Shown one piece after another: positions 34,842 through 42,942 of a stretch of 52,240 nucleotides of DNA (the first letter of the stretch is position 1; the number at the start of each line of letters is the position of its first letter). The notes beneath the pieces are model-generated. The model was not told the origin of the DNA. It ran no database searches and worked only from the letters and a program-made list of their open reading frames with translations. The stretch is taken from NCBI GenBank assembly GCA_947626265.1, contig CANQRM010000020.1, positions 1-52,240 on the forward strand, in the 5' to 3' direction. This DNA comes from an uncultured Oscillospiraceae bacterium. GTDB taxonomy: Bacteria > Bacillota > Clostridia > Oscillospirales > Oscillospiraceae. A program made the translations under genes and the position numbers.

Positions 34842-34878
34842 TGCCCCCGCCCTGCGGAGGTCCCGCCGGACGGGGGCA
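34842..34878 (+). other. Stem-loop between glgD and glgP
   Basis: TGCCCCCG (34842-34849) pairs with CGGGGGCA (34871-34878) over a 21-nt GC-rich loop; GCGTTTGTCTTT follows. It may act as a weak terminator or an mRNA-stability element setting glgP level apart from glgCD. Confidence 0.45.
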
Positions 34879-34928
34879 TGGCGTTTGTCTTTAACATTGC
34901 AATCTATCTTCACAAGGAGCGTCTATAT

Positions 34929-37334
34929 ATGTCAGAGATCATGTCGGAGATCACACGCGACGAGCTGCACGCGGCCATAGAGGACAAACTCTGCGCCCAC
35001 TTCGGCACCACCGGCACCCGCGCCACGGACGAGCAGGTATTCCTGGCCTCCGCGCAGGTCATCCGTGACATCATGAGCCGTATCATCGCCGTACAGCGGG
35101 ATACAAAAGACGAGCGGCAGGTCCACTACCTGTCCATGGAGTTTTTGCTGGGCCGCAGCCTGATGAAAAACGCCTATAACCTGGGCATCGGCGACGAGCT
35201 CATCGGCGCGCTGCAGGACATGGGCCGGGAACCGGCCGACATCTTTGAGGAGGAGCCGGACGCGGGCCTTGGAAACGGCGGCCTGGGCCGTCTGGCCGCC
35301 TGCTATTCGGACTCCATGGCGACGCTGGGCATCCCCGCGTCGGGCTATTCCCTCTGCTATGAGCTGGGCCTTTTCAAGCAGGTCATGAAGGACGGCGTCC
35401 AGACCGAGGTGGCCGACAGCTGGCACCGGGGCGCCATCGGCTGGCTGGTCCCCCGGGAGGAGGACACCTGCGAGGTGCGCTTCGGCGGCACTGTGGAGGA
35501 GATATGGGACCACACCGGCATGTGCCGGACGAAGCACACCGGCTATACCACCGTGCTGGCGGTGCCCCGGGATATGCTCATCGCCGGTTATGAGGGCAAG
35601 CGCATCAACACCCTGCGGCTGTGGGAGGCCCGGAGCAACCAGGATTTGGATATGTACCTGTTCTCCGGCGGCAAGTATGTGCAGGCCATGGAGCAGCGGA
35701 CCATGGCGGAGGTCATAACAAAAGTCCTGTACCCCGCCGACGACCACATCCAGGGCAAGGAGCTGCGGCTCAAGCAGCAGTACTTCTTCGTCTCCGCCAC
35801 CGCCCAGGACCTGGTGAAAAAACACCGCCGGGACTGGGGCGACGTGAGGAGCTTCCCCCAGCACCACGTCATCCAGATCAACGACACCCACCCCACCCTC
35901 ATCATCCCCGAGCTCATGCGCATCTTCATGGATGAGGACGGCCTGGGCTGGGACGAGGCCTTCGACGCGGTGAAGGGCACCGTGGCCTACACCAACCACA
36001 CCGTCCTCTCCGAGGCGTTGGAGAAGTGGCCCCAGAACCTGGTGCAGCAGCTGCTGCCCCGGTGCTGGCAGATCATCCGGGAGCTCAACATCCGCTGGAA
36101 CAAGTGGCTCAACGAGCACTACCCCAACGACCCGGCCAAGGTGGAGCGGAACCTTATCCTCTCCGGCGGCCAGGTGCATATGGCGAACCTGTGCCAGGCG
36201 GTGTGCTTCAAAATAAACGGCGTGTCGAAGCTCCACGGCCAGATATTGACCAGCCGGCTATTTAACGACGTGTACTCCATCCGCCCGGAGCGGTATACCT
36301 TCGTCACCAACGGCATCGACCACCGCCGGTGGCTGGACCAGATAAACCCCGGCCTTTCCGGCCTGGTGCGGGAGCTCATTGGCCCCGACTTCATCACCAA
36401 GCCCGAGGAGCTCAAGAAGCTGCGGCAGTTTGAGAACGACGCCGTGGTGCTGGATAAGCTCAACGAGATCAAGCGCCGCAACAAGTCCCGGCTGGCCGCG
36501 TGGCTGAAGCGGGACCAGGACGCGGTGCTGGACCCGGCGGCGGTGCTGGACGTGCAGGTGAAGAGGCTTCATGAGTATAAGCGTCAGCTTCTGGCCGCCA
36601 TGCTCATCACCAGCCTGCAGCAGCGCCTGCGGGACGACCCTGACCAGGACTTCATCCCCCGCTCCTTCGTCTTTGGCGCCAAGGCCGCCGGCGGCTATGT
36701 GATCGCCAAGCGCATCATCGAGCTTCTGAACTCCCTGTCGAAGGACATCGCCGCGGACCCGGCCTGCAAGGGCAAGCTGCAGGTGCTGTTCGCCGCCAAC
36801 TACCGGGTGTCCATGGCCGAGCAGCTCATGCCCGCTGCCCAGATATCCGAACAGATCTCCACCGCGGGCAAGGAGGCCTCCGGCACCGGCAACATGAAGC
36901 TCATGATGAACGGCGCCATCACCATCGGCACCCTGGACGGCGCCAACGTGGAGATGTACGAGCACCTGGGCGACGAGAACATGTTCCTCTTCGGCCTGAA
37001 GGCCGAGGAGGTGGAGGCCCTGCGGCCCAACTACTATCCCCAGGGCTATTATGACTCCGACCCGGTGACCCGGGCTGTGCTGGACCGGTTCCGCAGCGGC
37101 TTCTCCGACGGCAAGAGCTACGCGGACCTGGTGAACAACCTTTTGTACAACGGCGACCAGTACATGCTCCTGGCGGACTTCGCCGACTACCGCCGGGCCC
37201 ATGACGACCTCTACAAGGTCATGGCCGACCCCCGGGCCTCGGCGCGGATGAGCCTCGTGAATATCGCGGAGAGCGGCGTCTTCGCCGCCGACCGCGCCGT
37301 GGACGAGTACGCGAAGAATATTTGGAAAGTGTAA
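34929..37334 (+). CDS. glgP: Glycogen/starch/alpha-glucan phosphorylase
   Basis: An 801-residue GT35 phosphorylase that releases glucose-1-phosphate from glycogen. VHYLSMEFLLGRSLMKN near the N-terminus and GLGNGGLGRLAACYSDS are present. The mid-protein VQINDTHPTLIIPELMR equivalent lies near 317. The pyridoxal-phosphate lysine is K657 in EASGTGNMKLMMNG. The ATG at 34929 follows AAGGAGCG; the frame opens earlier, at 34878, inside the stem-loop. glgA and glgB are not in the window, so glycogen synthesis genes are split in this genome. Confidence 0.96.
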   Translation: MSEIMSEITRDELHAAIEDKLCAHFGTTGTRATDEQVFLASAQVIRDIMSRIIAVQRDTKDERQVHYLSMEFLLGRSLMKNAYNLGIGDELIGALQDMGREPADIFEEEPDAGLGNGGLGRLAACYSDSMATLGIPASGYSLCYELGLFKQVMKDGVQTEVADSWHRGAIGWLVPREEDTCEVRFGGTVEEIWDHTGMCRTKHTGYTTVLAVPRDMLIAGYEGKRINTLRLWEARSNQDLDMYLFSGGKYVQAMEQRTMAEVITKVLYPADDHIQGKELRLKQQYFFVSATAQDLVKKHRRDWGDVRSFPQHHVIQINDTHPTLIIPELMRIFMDEDGLGWDEAFDAVKGTVAYTNHTVLSEALEKWPQNLVQQLLPRCWQIIRELNIRWNKWLNEHYPNDPAKVERNLILSGGQVHMANLCQAVCFKINGVSKLHGQILTSRLFNDVYSIRPERYTFVTNGIDHRRWLDQINPGLSGLVRELIGPDFITKPEELKKLRQFENDAVVLDKLNEIKRRNKSRLAAWLKRDQDAVLDPAAVLDVQVKRLHEYKRQLLAAMLITSLQQRLRDDPDQDFIPRSFVFGAKAAGGYVIAKRIIELLNSLSKDIAADPACKGKLQVLFAANYRVSMAEQLMPAAQISEQISTAGKEASGTGNMKLMMNGAITIGTLDGANVEMYEHLGDENMFLFGLKAEEVEALRPNYYPQGYYDSDPVTRAVLDRFRSGFSDGKSYADLVNNLLYNGDQYMLLADFADYRRAHDDLYKVMADPRASARMSLVNIAESGVFAADRAVDEYAKNIWKV

Positions 37335-37347
37335 AACAAAACAGCAT

Positions 37348-37380
37348 AAGGGCGCGGCATTCGCCGCGCCCTTTCCTTTT
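37348..37380 (+). terminator. glgP terminator
   Basis: 11-bp arms AAGGGCGCGGC (37348-37358) and GCCGCGCCCTT (37363-37373), loop ATTC, then TCCTTTT. Confidence 0.88.
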
Positions 37381-37383
37381 GGA

Positions 37384-37581
37384 GGCCCCCTTGTGCAAAG
37401 GGGGCTGGCCAAGACTTCTTCCAAAGCCTCCCCTGTGCAAGGGGAGGGGGACCGCACGAAGTGCGGTGGAGGGGTTGTCTGTTATCCAACGTTACAATCC
37501 CTCAGTCTCGCTTCGCTCGACAGCTCCCTTTGCACAAGGGAGCCTCCAAGCGAAAAGCCTCTCCCCTTGCACAGGGGAGGC
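37384..37581. repeat. Dispersed repeat, copy C: cluster of whole and half units
   Basis: In order: a lone first hairpin (37384-37410); a type 2 unit (37426-37478), beginning GCCTCCCCTGTGC and ending GGAGGGGTTGT; a 15-bp centre (37479-37493); a type 1 unit in inverse orientation (37494-37544), beginning ACAATCCCTCAGTC; and another lone hairpin (37557-37581). The whole units again face each other tail to tail, as in copy A and around the DUF559 gene. This fills the 287-bp gap between glgP and the response regulator; no gene is present. Confidence 0.9.
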
Positions 37582-37621
37582 TTTTGGGTTATAGTAGTCG
37601 CCGAAAGGGGGGAGCAACCGC

Positions 37622-38293
37622 GTGAAGCACATCCTCATCATCGACGACGACCAGCATATCGGGGACATGCTCTCCGAGGTGCTGACGAAGGAGGGCTACC
37701 GGGTGAGCCGGGCCTATTCGGGCACGGAGGCCCTGCTGCTCCTGCCCCAGGCGCGGCCGGACCTGGTATTGCTGGACCTGATGCTGCCCGGCCTTTCCGG
37801 GGAGGAGGTCCTGCCCAAATTGAAGGGCATCCCCGTCATCGTGGTGTCCGCCAAGGTGGACGTGCAGGACAAGGTATCCCTGCTCCTGGGCGGGGCGGCG
37901 GACTATGTGACCAAGCCCTTCGAGGTGAAGGAGCTCTTGGCCCGCATCGCCGTGCGCCTGCGGGAGGGGCCCGGCCCCGAGGCGGCGCACCTGACGTTCT
38001 CGGACCTTGCCCTGGACGCGGACACGCGGACCGCGTCGGTGGGGGAAAATCAGGCCCATCTCACCCGCACGGAGTGTGCAATCCTGAAAATGCTCATGCT
38101 GAATCCCGGCCAGGTCATCACCAAGTCCACCATCCTGGACCGCATCAGCCTGGACACCCCCGACTGCACGGAGGGGTCTTTAAAAATGCACGTGAGTAAC
38201 CTGCGGAAAAAGCTGCGGGACCTGTCCGGCCACGACTACATCGAGGCGGTGTGGGGCATCGGTTTCAAGCTCCGGCCCCATGAGGACGCGTAA
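37622..38293 (+). CDS. Response regulator, OmpR/PhoB type
   Basis: A 223-residue protein. In the receiver domain (1-118) the acidic pocket is D8/D9, the phosphorylation site D52 in LVLLDLMLPGLSG, VSAK is near 82 and the KPFE lysine near 103. The winged-helix DNA-binding domain (about 128-220) has LTRTECAILKMLMLNPGQVI and a C-terminal YIEAVWGIGFKL. The start is the GTG behind GGGGGGAG. It pairs with the histidine kinase at 40929-41813, four genes downstream. Its likely target is the direct-repeat promoter 38295-38340 immediately after its stop. Confidence 0.95.
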   Translation: MKHILIIDDDQHIGDMLSEVLTKEGYRVSRAYSGTEALLLLPQARPDLVLLDLMLPGLSGEEVLPKLKGIPVIVVSAKVDVQDKVSLLLGGAADYVTKPFEVKELLARIAVRLREGPGPEAAHLTFSDLALDADTRTASVGENQAHLTRTECAILKMLMLNPGQVITKSTILDRISLDTPDCTEGSLKMHVSNLRKKLRDLSGHDYIEAVWGIGFKLRPHEDA

Positions 38294-38294
38294 T

Positions 38295-38340
38295 CTTTAC
38301 CTCCGCCTTTACCGGTATCTTTACCCCCGGCGGCTATCAT
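38295..38340 (+). promoter_or_regulatory. Triple direct repeat and promoter ahead of the ABC genes
   Basis: CTTTACC occurs at 38295, 38307 and 38319, exactly 12 bp apart, followed by TATCAT (38335-38340) nine bases after the last repeat. No -35 is present; the repeats occupy that place, as at promoters activated by OmpR-family regulators. AGGAGG and the ATPase start codon follow. Confidence 0.72.
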
Positions 38341-38369
38341 AGGCCCATCCAAGAACAGGAGGTCATACT

Positions 38370-39284
38370 ATGCAATACGTCCTGCAGACGGTGGGCCTTA
38401 CCAAGCGCTACCGGCAGAGCAAGGCCCTGGACGGGCTGACCATGGCCGTGCCCAAGGGGGCGATCTACGGCCTGGTGGGCCGAAACGGCGCCGGCAAGAC
38501 CACCCTCATCCGCCTCATCTGCGGCCTGCAAACGCCAACAGCGGGAGATTACGCCCTCTACGGCCGCCGCTATAAGGACCGGGACATCAGCCGCTCCCGC
38601 CGGCGCATGGGCGCGGTGGTGGAGACCCCGTCCATCTATCTCGACATGTCCGCGAGGGACAATTTGAAGGAACAGTACCGGGTGCTGGGCCTGCCCTCCT
38701 TTGAGGGGATAGACGAGCTTTTGGCGCTGGTGGGGCTTTCGGACGCCGGGAAGAAAAAGGCAAGGCACTTCTCTCTCGGCATGAAACAGCGTCTCGGCAT
38801 CGCGGTGGCGCTGGCCGGGGACCCGGACTTTCTGGTGCTGGACGAGCCCATCAACGGCCTGGACCCCCAGGGTATCATCGAGATACGGGAGCTCATATTG
38901 CGCCTCAATCGCGAAAAGCAGATCACCGTCCTCATCTCCAGCCACATCCTGGATGAGCTTTCGCGCCTCGCCACCCATTACGGGTTCATCGACCAGGGGC
39001 GGATGGTGAAAGAGATGTCCGCGGCGGAACTGGAGGCGGCCTGCCGCAAGTGCGTGCGCCTCACGGTCACGGATGGCCGCGCCCTGGCCCGGGTCCTGGA
39101 CGCCATGGGGGCGGAGTACAAGGTGCTGGACGAAAAAACGGCCGATGTGTACGAAAAACCGAACGTCTCCCAGCTCACATTGGCCCTGGCGGCCCAGGAC
39201 TGCGAGCTTCTGGACATCCGGGAGCGGGACGAGAGTCTGGAGAGCTATTTCGTCTCCCTGGTGGGAGGTGGCAGCCATGGGTGA
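38370..39284 (+). CDS. ABC transporter ATPase, antimicrobial-peptide/bacitracin-resistance type
   Basis: A 304-residue protein. Walker A is GRNGAGKTTL (about 37-46), signature FSLGMKQRLGIAVALAG, Walker B LVLDEPINGLDP and switch His ISSHIL. The ATPase core resembles LanF/BcrA/CprA. About 80 extra residues after the core (ARVLDAMGAEYKVLDE and following) are usual in that group. It works with the next two permeases. ACAGGAGG precedes the ATG. It overlaps the first permease by 8 bp. Confidence 0.93.
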   Translation: MQYVLQTVGLTKRYRQSKALDGLTMAVPKGAIYGLVGRNGAGKTTLIRLICGLQTPTAGDYALYGRRYKDRDISRSRRRMGAVVETPSIYLDMSARDNLKEQYRVLGLPSFEGIDELLALVGLSDAGKKKARHFSLGMKQRLGIAVALAGDPDFLVLDEPINGLDPQGIIEIRELILRLNREKQITVLISSHILDELSRLATHYGFIDQGRMVKEMSAAELEAACRKCVRLTVTDGRALARVLDAMGAEYKVLDEKTADVYEKPNVSQLTLALAAQDCELLDIRERDESLESYFVSLVGGGSHG

Positions 39285-40089
39285 GCTCCTTCGGGCCGGC
39301 TTCGCCCGGCTGTGGCGGGCGCCGCTGCTCTGGCTGGGCATGGCGGTCATGGTGTGCTGGGGCCTGCAGGTCTGCCACGGCCTGCGGGGTGAGGTGCACA
39401 TGGACGACCTGCTCCAGGCCCACAACCTGGTCACCGTGTTCCTGCCGCCGGTGTTCTGCGCCATGTTCCTGGGCGCGGAGCATGAAAACGGTACCATCCG
39501 CAACAAGCTCATCGCGGGAAAGAGCCGGACGGCGGTGTATCTTTCAAGCCTCGTCCTCTCCTGCGCGGCCTGCCTCCTGATGCTGGCGGCCTACTTCCTG
39601 CCGGTGGCCATATGGGGTCCCTTCCTCACCGAGCCCTTGGCCCGGCCCCTGGGCGTTGTGGCGCTGGAGGTAGGGGGGAGCGTGCTCATGGCCCTGGCCG
39701 TCACGGGCCTGTGCACCTTTGGGAGCATGCTCATCACCCGGCGGGCGGTGCTGGCGGTGGTGCTCATCCTCGCGGCCCTGGCCCTGCTCGTGGCGGGCGC
39801 CACGGTGGAGAACTGGCTGGCGGAACCGGAGTACTATCCCGCCGTCATCACGATGCAGGAGAACGGGGAGCTGGCAGAGCTGCCCGACGTGCCCAACCCC
39901 TATTACCTCACCGGGACAAAGCGGGCGATATGTCAGTTTATATCGGACTTTCTCCCCACGGGCCAGGCGGTGCAGTATAACTTCGGCAATGTGGTCCACC
40001 CCATGGCCCTGTGCCTGTATTCGCTGTTCATCCTCTGCGCCTCCGCCATCGGGGGGCTGGCAGCCTTCCGCCGGAAGGACCTGAAATAG
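39277..40089 (+). CDS. ABC permease 1 of the antimicrobial-peptide-type transporter
   Basis: A 270-residue protein with six predicted helices. The opening MGELLRAGFARLWRAPLLWL and the loop GAEHENGTIRNKLIAGKSRTAVYLS (about 67-91) are shared with the next gene, so the two are tandem paralogues, as in LanE/LanG or CprB/CprC. A large extracytoplasmic loop lies between about 175 and 230. It starts inside the ATPase gene with GGGAGGTG upstream. Confidence 0.9.
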   Translation: MGELLRAGFARLWRAPLLWLGMAVMVCWGLQVCHGLRGEVHMDDLLQAHNLVTVFLPPVFCAMFLGAEHENGTIRNKLIAGKSRTAVYLSSLVLSCAACLLMLAAYFLPVAIWGPFLTEPLARPLGVVALEVGGSVLMALAVTGLCTFGSMLITRRAVLAVVLILAALALLVAGATVENWLAEPEYYPAVITMQENGELAELPDVPNPYYLTGTKRAICQFISDFLPTGQAVQYNFGNVVHPMALCLYSLFILCASAIGGLAAFRRKDLK

Positions 40090-40099
40090 GGGGCGCGCC

Positions 40100-40915
40100 A
40101 TGGGAAACCTCATACGCGCCCACATGGCGCGGCTCTGGAAGACGCCCATCTTCTGGCTGGCGCTGCTGGTCATGGTCCCCTACGGCCTGGGCATCTGCAA
40201 CAGCGCCATAGGCGATTATCAGTCCGGCGCACGGCCCGCGGACTGCTGGGGCCAGCCCCTCTTTGGCTTCGGCCTGCTGGCGGGGATCATCCTCGCGGCG
40301 GTGTTTGGCCTCTTTTTCGGCGCGGAATACGCCGACGGGACCATCCGCAATAAGCTGACCGCGGGCCACGGGCGGGCGTCCATCTATCTCGCGGCGCTGC
40401 TGTCCGCCCTTTTGGCGGCCTTCGTCCTGTACGGGGTCTATATGCTGGTCTGGGTGCCCAGGCTGCCCTGGATGGGGAAGAACATCCCTGCCCCGCCCAA
40501 AATGCCGGCGATCCTGTGCCTCACGGGGACAGTCCTTCTCACGGTGCGCTATTGCTCGCTGTGCACCATGCTCTCCATGCTCATCACCCGCCGGGCGGTG
40601 CTGGCGGTGGTTTTGATACTGCTGATGGTCCTTCTCTTCACCGCCTCGCTCCAGGCCCAGGACGCCTATGAGTCCGCCGACATGGGCGGGATGGAGCTGA
40701 TGATCGACGAGAACGGCGGGCAGCAGTTCGTATTCCATGAGGCCCGGGACCCGGGGAAGCTTCTGATGTTCCTCTACGACTTTCTCCCCGGCTGTCAGGC
40801 CTACCGGTTCATGGAGCTGGAAGCAACCCCCAAAATGCTGGCGTATTCCGCGGCGGCGACGGCGCTGACCACGGCCCTGGGGCTCATTTTGTTCAAGAAA
40901 AAAGACATCCGATAA
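40100..40915 (+). CDS. ABC permease 2 of the antimicrobial-peptide-type transporter
   Basis: A 271-residue, six-helix paralogue of the preceding permease. It keeps GAEYADGTIRNKLTAGHGRASIYLA and MLITRRAVLAVVLIL almost unchanged in position. The extracytoplasmic segment (about 175-230) is different in sequence, so the pair may contact the ligand asymmetrically. It lies 10 bp after permease 1 and 13 bp before the kinase. Confidence 0.9.
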   Translation: MGNLIRAHMARLWKTPIFWLALLVMVPYGLGICNSAIGDYQSGARPADCWGQPLFGFGLLAGIILAAVFGLFFGAEYADGTIRNKLTAGHGRASIYLAALLSALLAAFVLYGVYMLVWVPRLPWMGKNIPAPPKMPAILCLTGTVLLTVRYCSLCTMLSMLITRRAVLAVVLILLMVLLFTASLQAQDAYESADMGGMELMIDENGGQQFVFHEARDPGKLLMFLYDFLPGCQAYRFMELEATPKMLAYSAAATALTTALGLILFKKKDIR

Positions 40916-40928
40916 AGGCGGTGTGTCC

Positions 40929-41813
40929 GTGGCGTATGCGTTGTGCGTCATACTGGCCGTGACCGTCCTGGCGCTGGGCCTGCATATCCGGTCCATGCGC
41001 CGGGCGGCCCGGGAAATCGTCCGGGAGCTTTCCGAAAAGCTCTCGGAGGACACCAATACCCTCATCTCCCTGTCCACGGCGGACGGGGAGATGCGCCGTC
41101 TCGCGGCGGCGCTGAACCGGGAGCTGCGTTCCCTGCGGGCCGCCCGGCTCCGGTACCGCCAGGGGGACCGGGAATTGAAAGACGCCGTGACGAACGTCTC
41201 CCACGATATCCGCACGCCTCTCACCGCCATATGCGGGTATCTGGAGCTCTTGGAGCGGGAGGACTTGAGCCCCGACGCCCGGCGGTATCTTGATTGTATA
41301 TCCCAGCGGACGGAGGCCATGAAGAGCCTCACTGAGGAGCTCTTCCGCTATTCGGTGGTGCTGTCCACGGAGGAAGAGCTTGACCCTGAGCCGGTGGACC
41401 TGAACGCCGCCGTGGAGGAGGCGGCCGCGGGGTTTTACGCCGCCCTCACCGCCCGGGGCATTTCCCCGGAAATATCCCTGCCGGAGGCGCGTGTGGTCCG
41501 CTCCCTGGACCGGGCGGCCCTCAGCCGGGTGCTTTCAAACCTCTTCTCCAACGCCCTCAAGTACAGCGACGGGGACCTGGCCGTGACGCTGACGGAGGCG
41601 GGGGACATAGCCTTCTCCAACGCCGCGGCGGGGCTGGACCCGGTGCAGGTGGGGAGGCTCTTCGACCGGTTCTTTTCCCTGGAGGCCGCCCGGAACGCCA
41701 CGGGCCTGGGCCTTTCCATCGCCCGGACGCTGGCGGAGCGCATGGGCGGGGCCATCGGCGCGGGGTATGAGGACGGCCGCCTCACGGTGACGGTCTCCTT
41801 CCCGGAAGCATAA
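40929..41813 (+). CDS. Sensor histidine kinase
   Basis: A 294-residue protein. A single N-terminal membrane helix (about 2-20) has almost no extracellular part. A helical linker is followed by the dimerisation/phosphoacceptor region NVSHDIRTPLTAICGYLELL (H92) and the ATPase domain with N box NLFSNALKYSD and GLGLSIARTLAERMGG. Lack of a sensor domain suggests that it senses through the neighbouring permeases, as in Bce-type or CprK-like systems. GTG 40929 has the ribosome-binding site AAAGGCGG seven bases upstream; GTG 40923 would be too close. It should phosphorylate the regulator at 37622. Confidence 0.92.
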   Translation: MAYALCVILAVTVLALGLHIRSMRRAAREIVRELSEKLSEDTNTLISLSTADGEMRRLAAALNRELRSLRAARLRYRQGDRELKDAVTNVSHDIRTPLTAICGYLELLEREDLSPDARRYLDCISQRTEAMKSLTEELFRYSVVLSTEEELDPEPVDLNAAVEEAAAGFYAALTARGISPEISLPEARVVRSLDRAALSRVLSNLFSNALKYSDGDLAVTLTEAGDIAFSNAAAGLDPVQVGRLFDRFFSLEAARNATGLGLSIARTLAERMGGAIGAGYEDGRLTVTVSFPEA

Positions 41814-41847
41814 AAAAGCAGACGCGAAGGTTCGCGTCTGCTTTTTT
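41812..41847. terminator. Bidirectional terminator
   Basis: 17-bp perfect arms (41812-41828 and 41831-41847): A6-GCAGACGCGAA, loop GG, mirror image ending in T6. It serves the kinase gene on the plus strand and the efp cluster on the minus strand. Confidence 0.95.
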
Positions 41848-41862
41848 GATCGGTCAAAGGTC

Positions 41863-42273
41863 TTATTCCTTTTCGGCGTCCTCGCCCAGCTCGAATTCCA
41901 GGGTCTCGCCGCAGGCGGGGCACTGGATGGAGCCCTTGGCCAGCACGTCCTCGTCGAAGGTGACGGTCTCGCCGCAGGCGGGGCACTGGCACTCATAGAA
42001 GGCGGTCTCCCCGTCCCAGTCCTCGATGTCGTCCTCGTCGTCTTCCTCTTCGTCGCCGAACAGGACGGTCTCCACATCCTCCAGGTCGTCGCTGACCGCG
42101 TCCAGACCCTCGTCCAGCTCCGCGATGTCGGCGGCCAGGTCCTCCTGGTCGATGGCCAGATCCTCCAGGATGTCCAGGATGGTGGTGAGGATCTTCCCCT
42201 CCTTCTGCTCGGGGTCGATGCCCAGGCCCTCGGTCAGGCCCTTCAGATACGCGACTTTCTCCGCAGTGGTCAT
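41863..42273 (-). CDS. CD1247-like protein with C-terminal zinc ribbon
   Basis: A 136-residue protein. The helical N-terminal domain (about 1-60: AEKVAYLKGLTEGLGIDPEQ and following) matches the CD1247 N-terminal family of Clostridia. An acidic stretch (EEEDDEDDIEDWD) is followed by two CPACGE knuckles (about 95-100 and 118-123) that should bind one zinc ion. Function unknown; such proteins often sit beside efp. AAGGAGG is well placed. Last gene of the minus-strand cluster before the shared terminator. Confidence 0.88.
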   Translation of the reverse strand: MTTAEKVAYLKGLTEGLGIDPEQKEGKILTTILDILEDLAIDQEDLAADIAELDEGLDAVSDDLEDVETVLFGDEEEDDEDDIEDWDGETAFYECQCPACGETVTFDEDVLAKGSIQCPACGETLEFELGEDAEKE

Positions 42274-42298
42274 GGCAAAAGCCTCCTTACAGTTCAGC

Positions 42299-42862
42299 TC
42301 ATCCCTTGGCCCGGCCCAGGTACTCCCCGGTGCGGGTGTCTATCTCGATGCGCTCGCCCGGCTCGATGAACAGGGGTACCTTGATCTCGGCGCCGGTCTC
42401 CAGGGTGGCGGGCTTGGTGGCGTTGGTGGCGGTGTTGCCGGCGAAGCCGGGGTCGGTCTCGGTGATCTCCAGGGTTACGAAGTTGGGGGGGTCAACAGCA
42501 AAGACGACGCCCTTGTAGGAGTTCACGGTGCAGACCTCATTCTCCTTGACGAAACGGAAGCCGTCGGAGAGCTTCGACTTGTCGATGGGGATGAGCTCAT
42601 AGGTCTCGCCGTCCATGAAGTAGTAGATATCGCCGTCGGCGTAGCTGTACTCCATGTTCTTGCGCTCCACGTACGCGCTCTCGAACTTGGCCGTGGGGTT
42701 GAAGGAGGTCTCCACCACCGCGCCGGTGATGACGTTCTTCATCTTGGTGCGGACAAAGGGGGAGCCCTTGCCGGGCTTGACGTGCTGGAACTCGATGACC
42801 TGCATCACCTGGCCGTCCATCTCGAAGGTCACGCCGTTGCGAAATTCGCCTGCTGAAATCAT
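42299..42862 (-). CDS. efp: Elongation factor P
   Basis: A 187-residue, three-domain protein that rescues ribosomes stalled on polyproline. The functional loop is [10 protein letters not shown] with K32 at the tip, the position modified or left bare in other species. The C-terminal OB domain ends with [10 protein letters not shown]. No modification gene is in the window. It lies 80 bp after the papA-like gene, a pairing conserved in Firmicutes. Confidence 0.97.
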   Translation of the reverse strand: MISAGEFRNGVTFEMDGQVMQVIEFQHVKPGKGSPFVRTKMKNVITGAVVETSFNPTAKFESAYVERKNMEYSYADGDIYYFMDGETYELIPIDKSKLSDGFRFVKENEVCTVNSYKGVVFAVDPPNFVTLEITETDPGFAGNTATNATKPATLETGAEIKVPLFIEPGERIEIDTRTGEYLGRAKG

Positions 42863-42942
42863 ATAAATATCCTCCGTATGAGTTGTATGTGTCTTAACGA
42901 TTCATTCTACTATATTTTCGCCCTGTTGGCAACCCCTGATTT

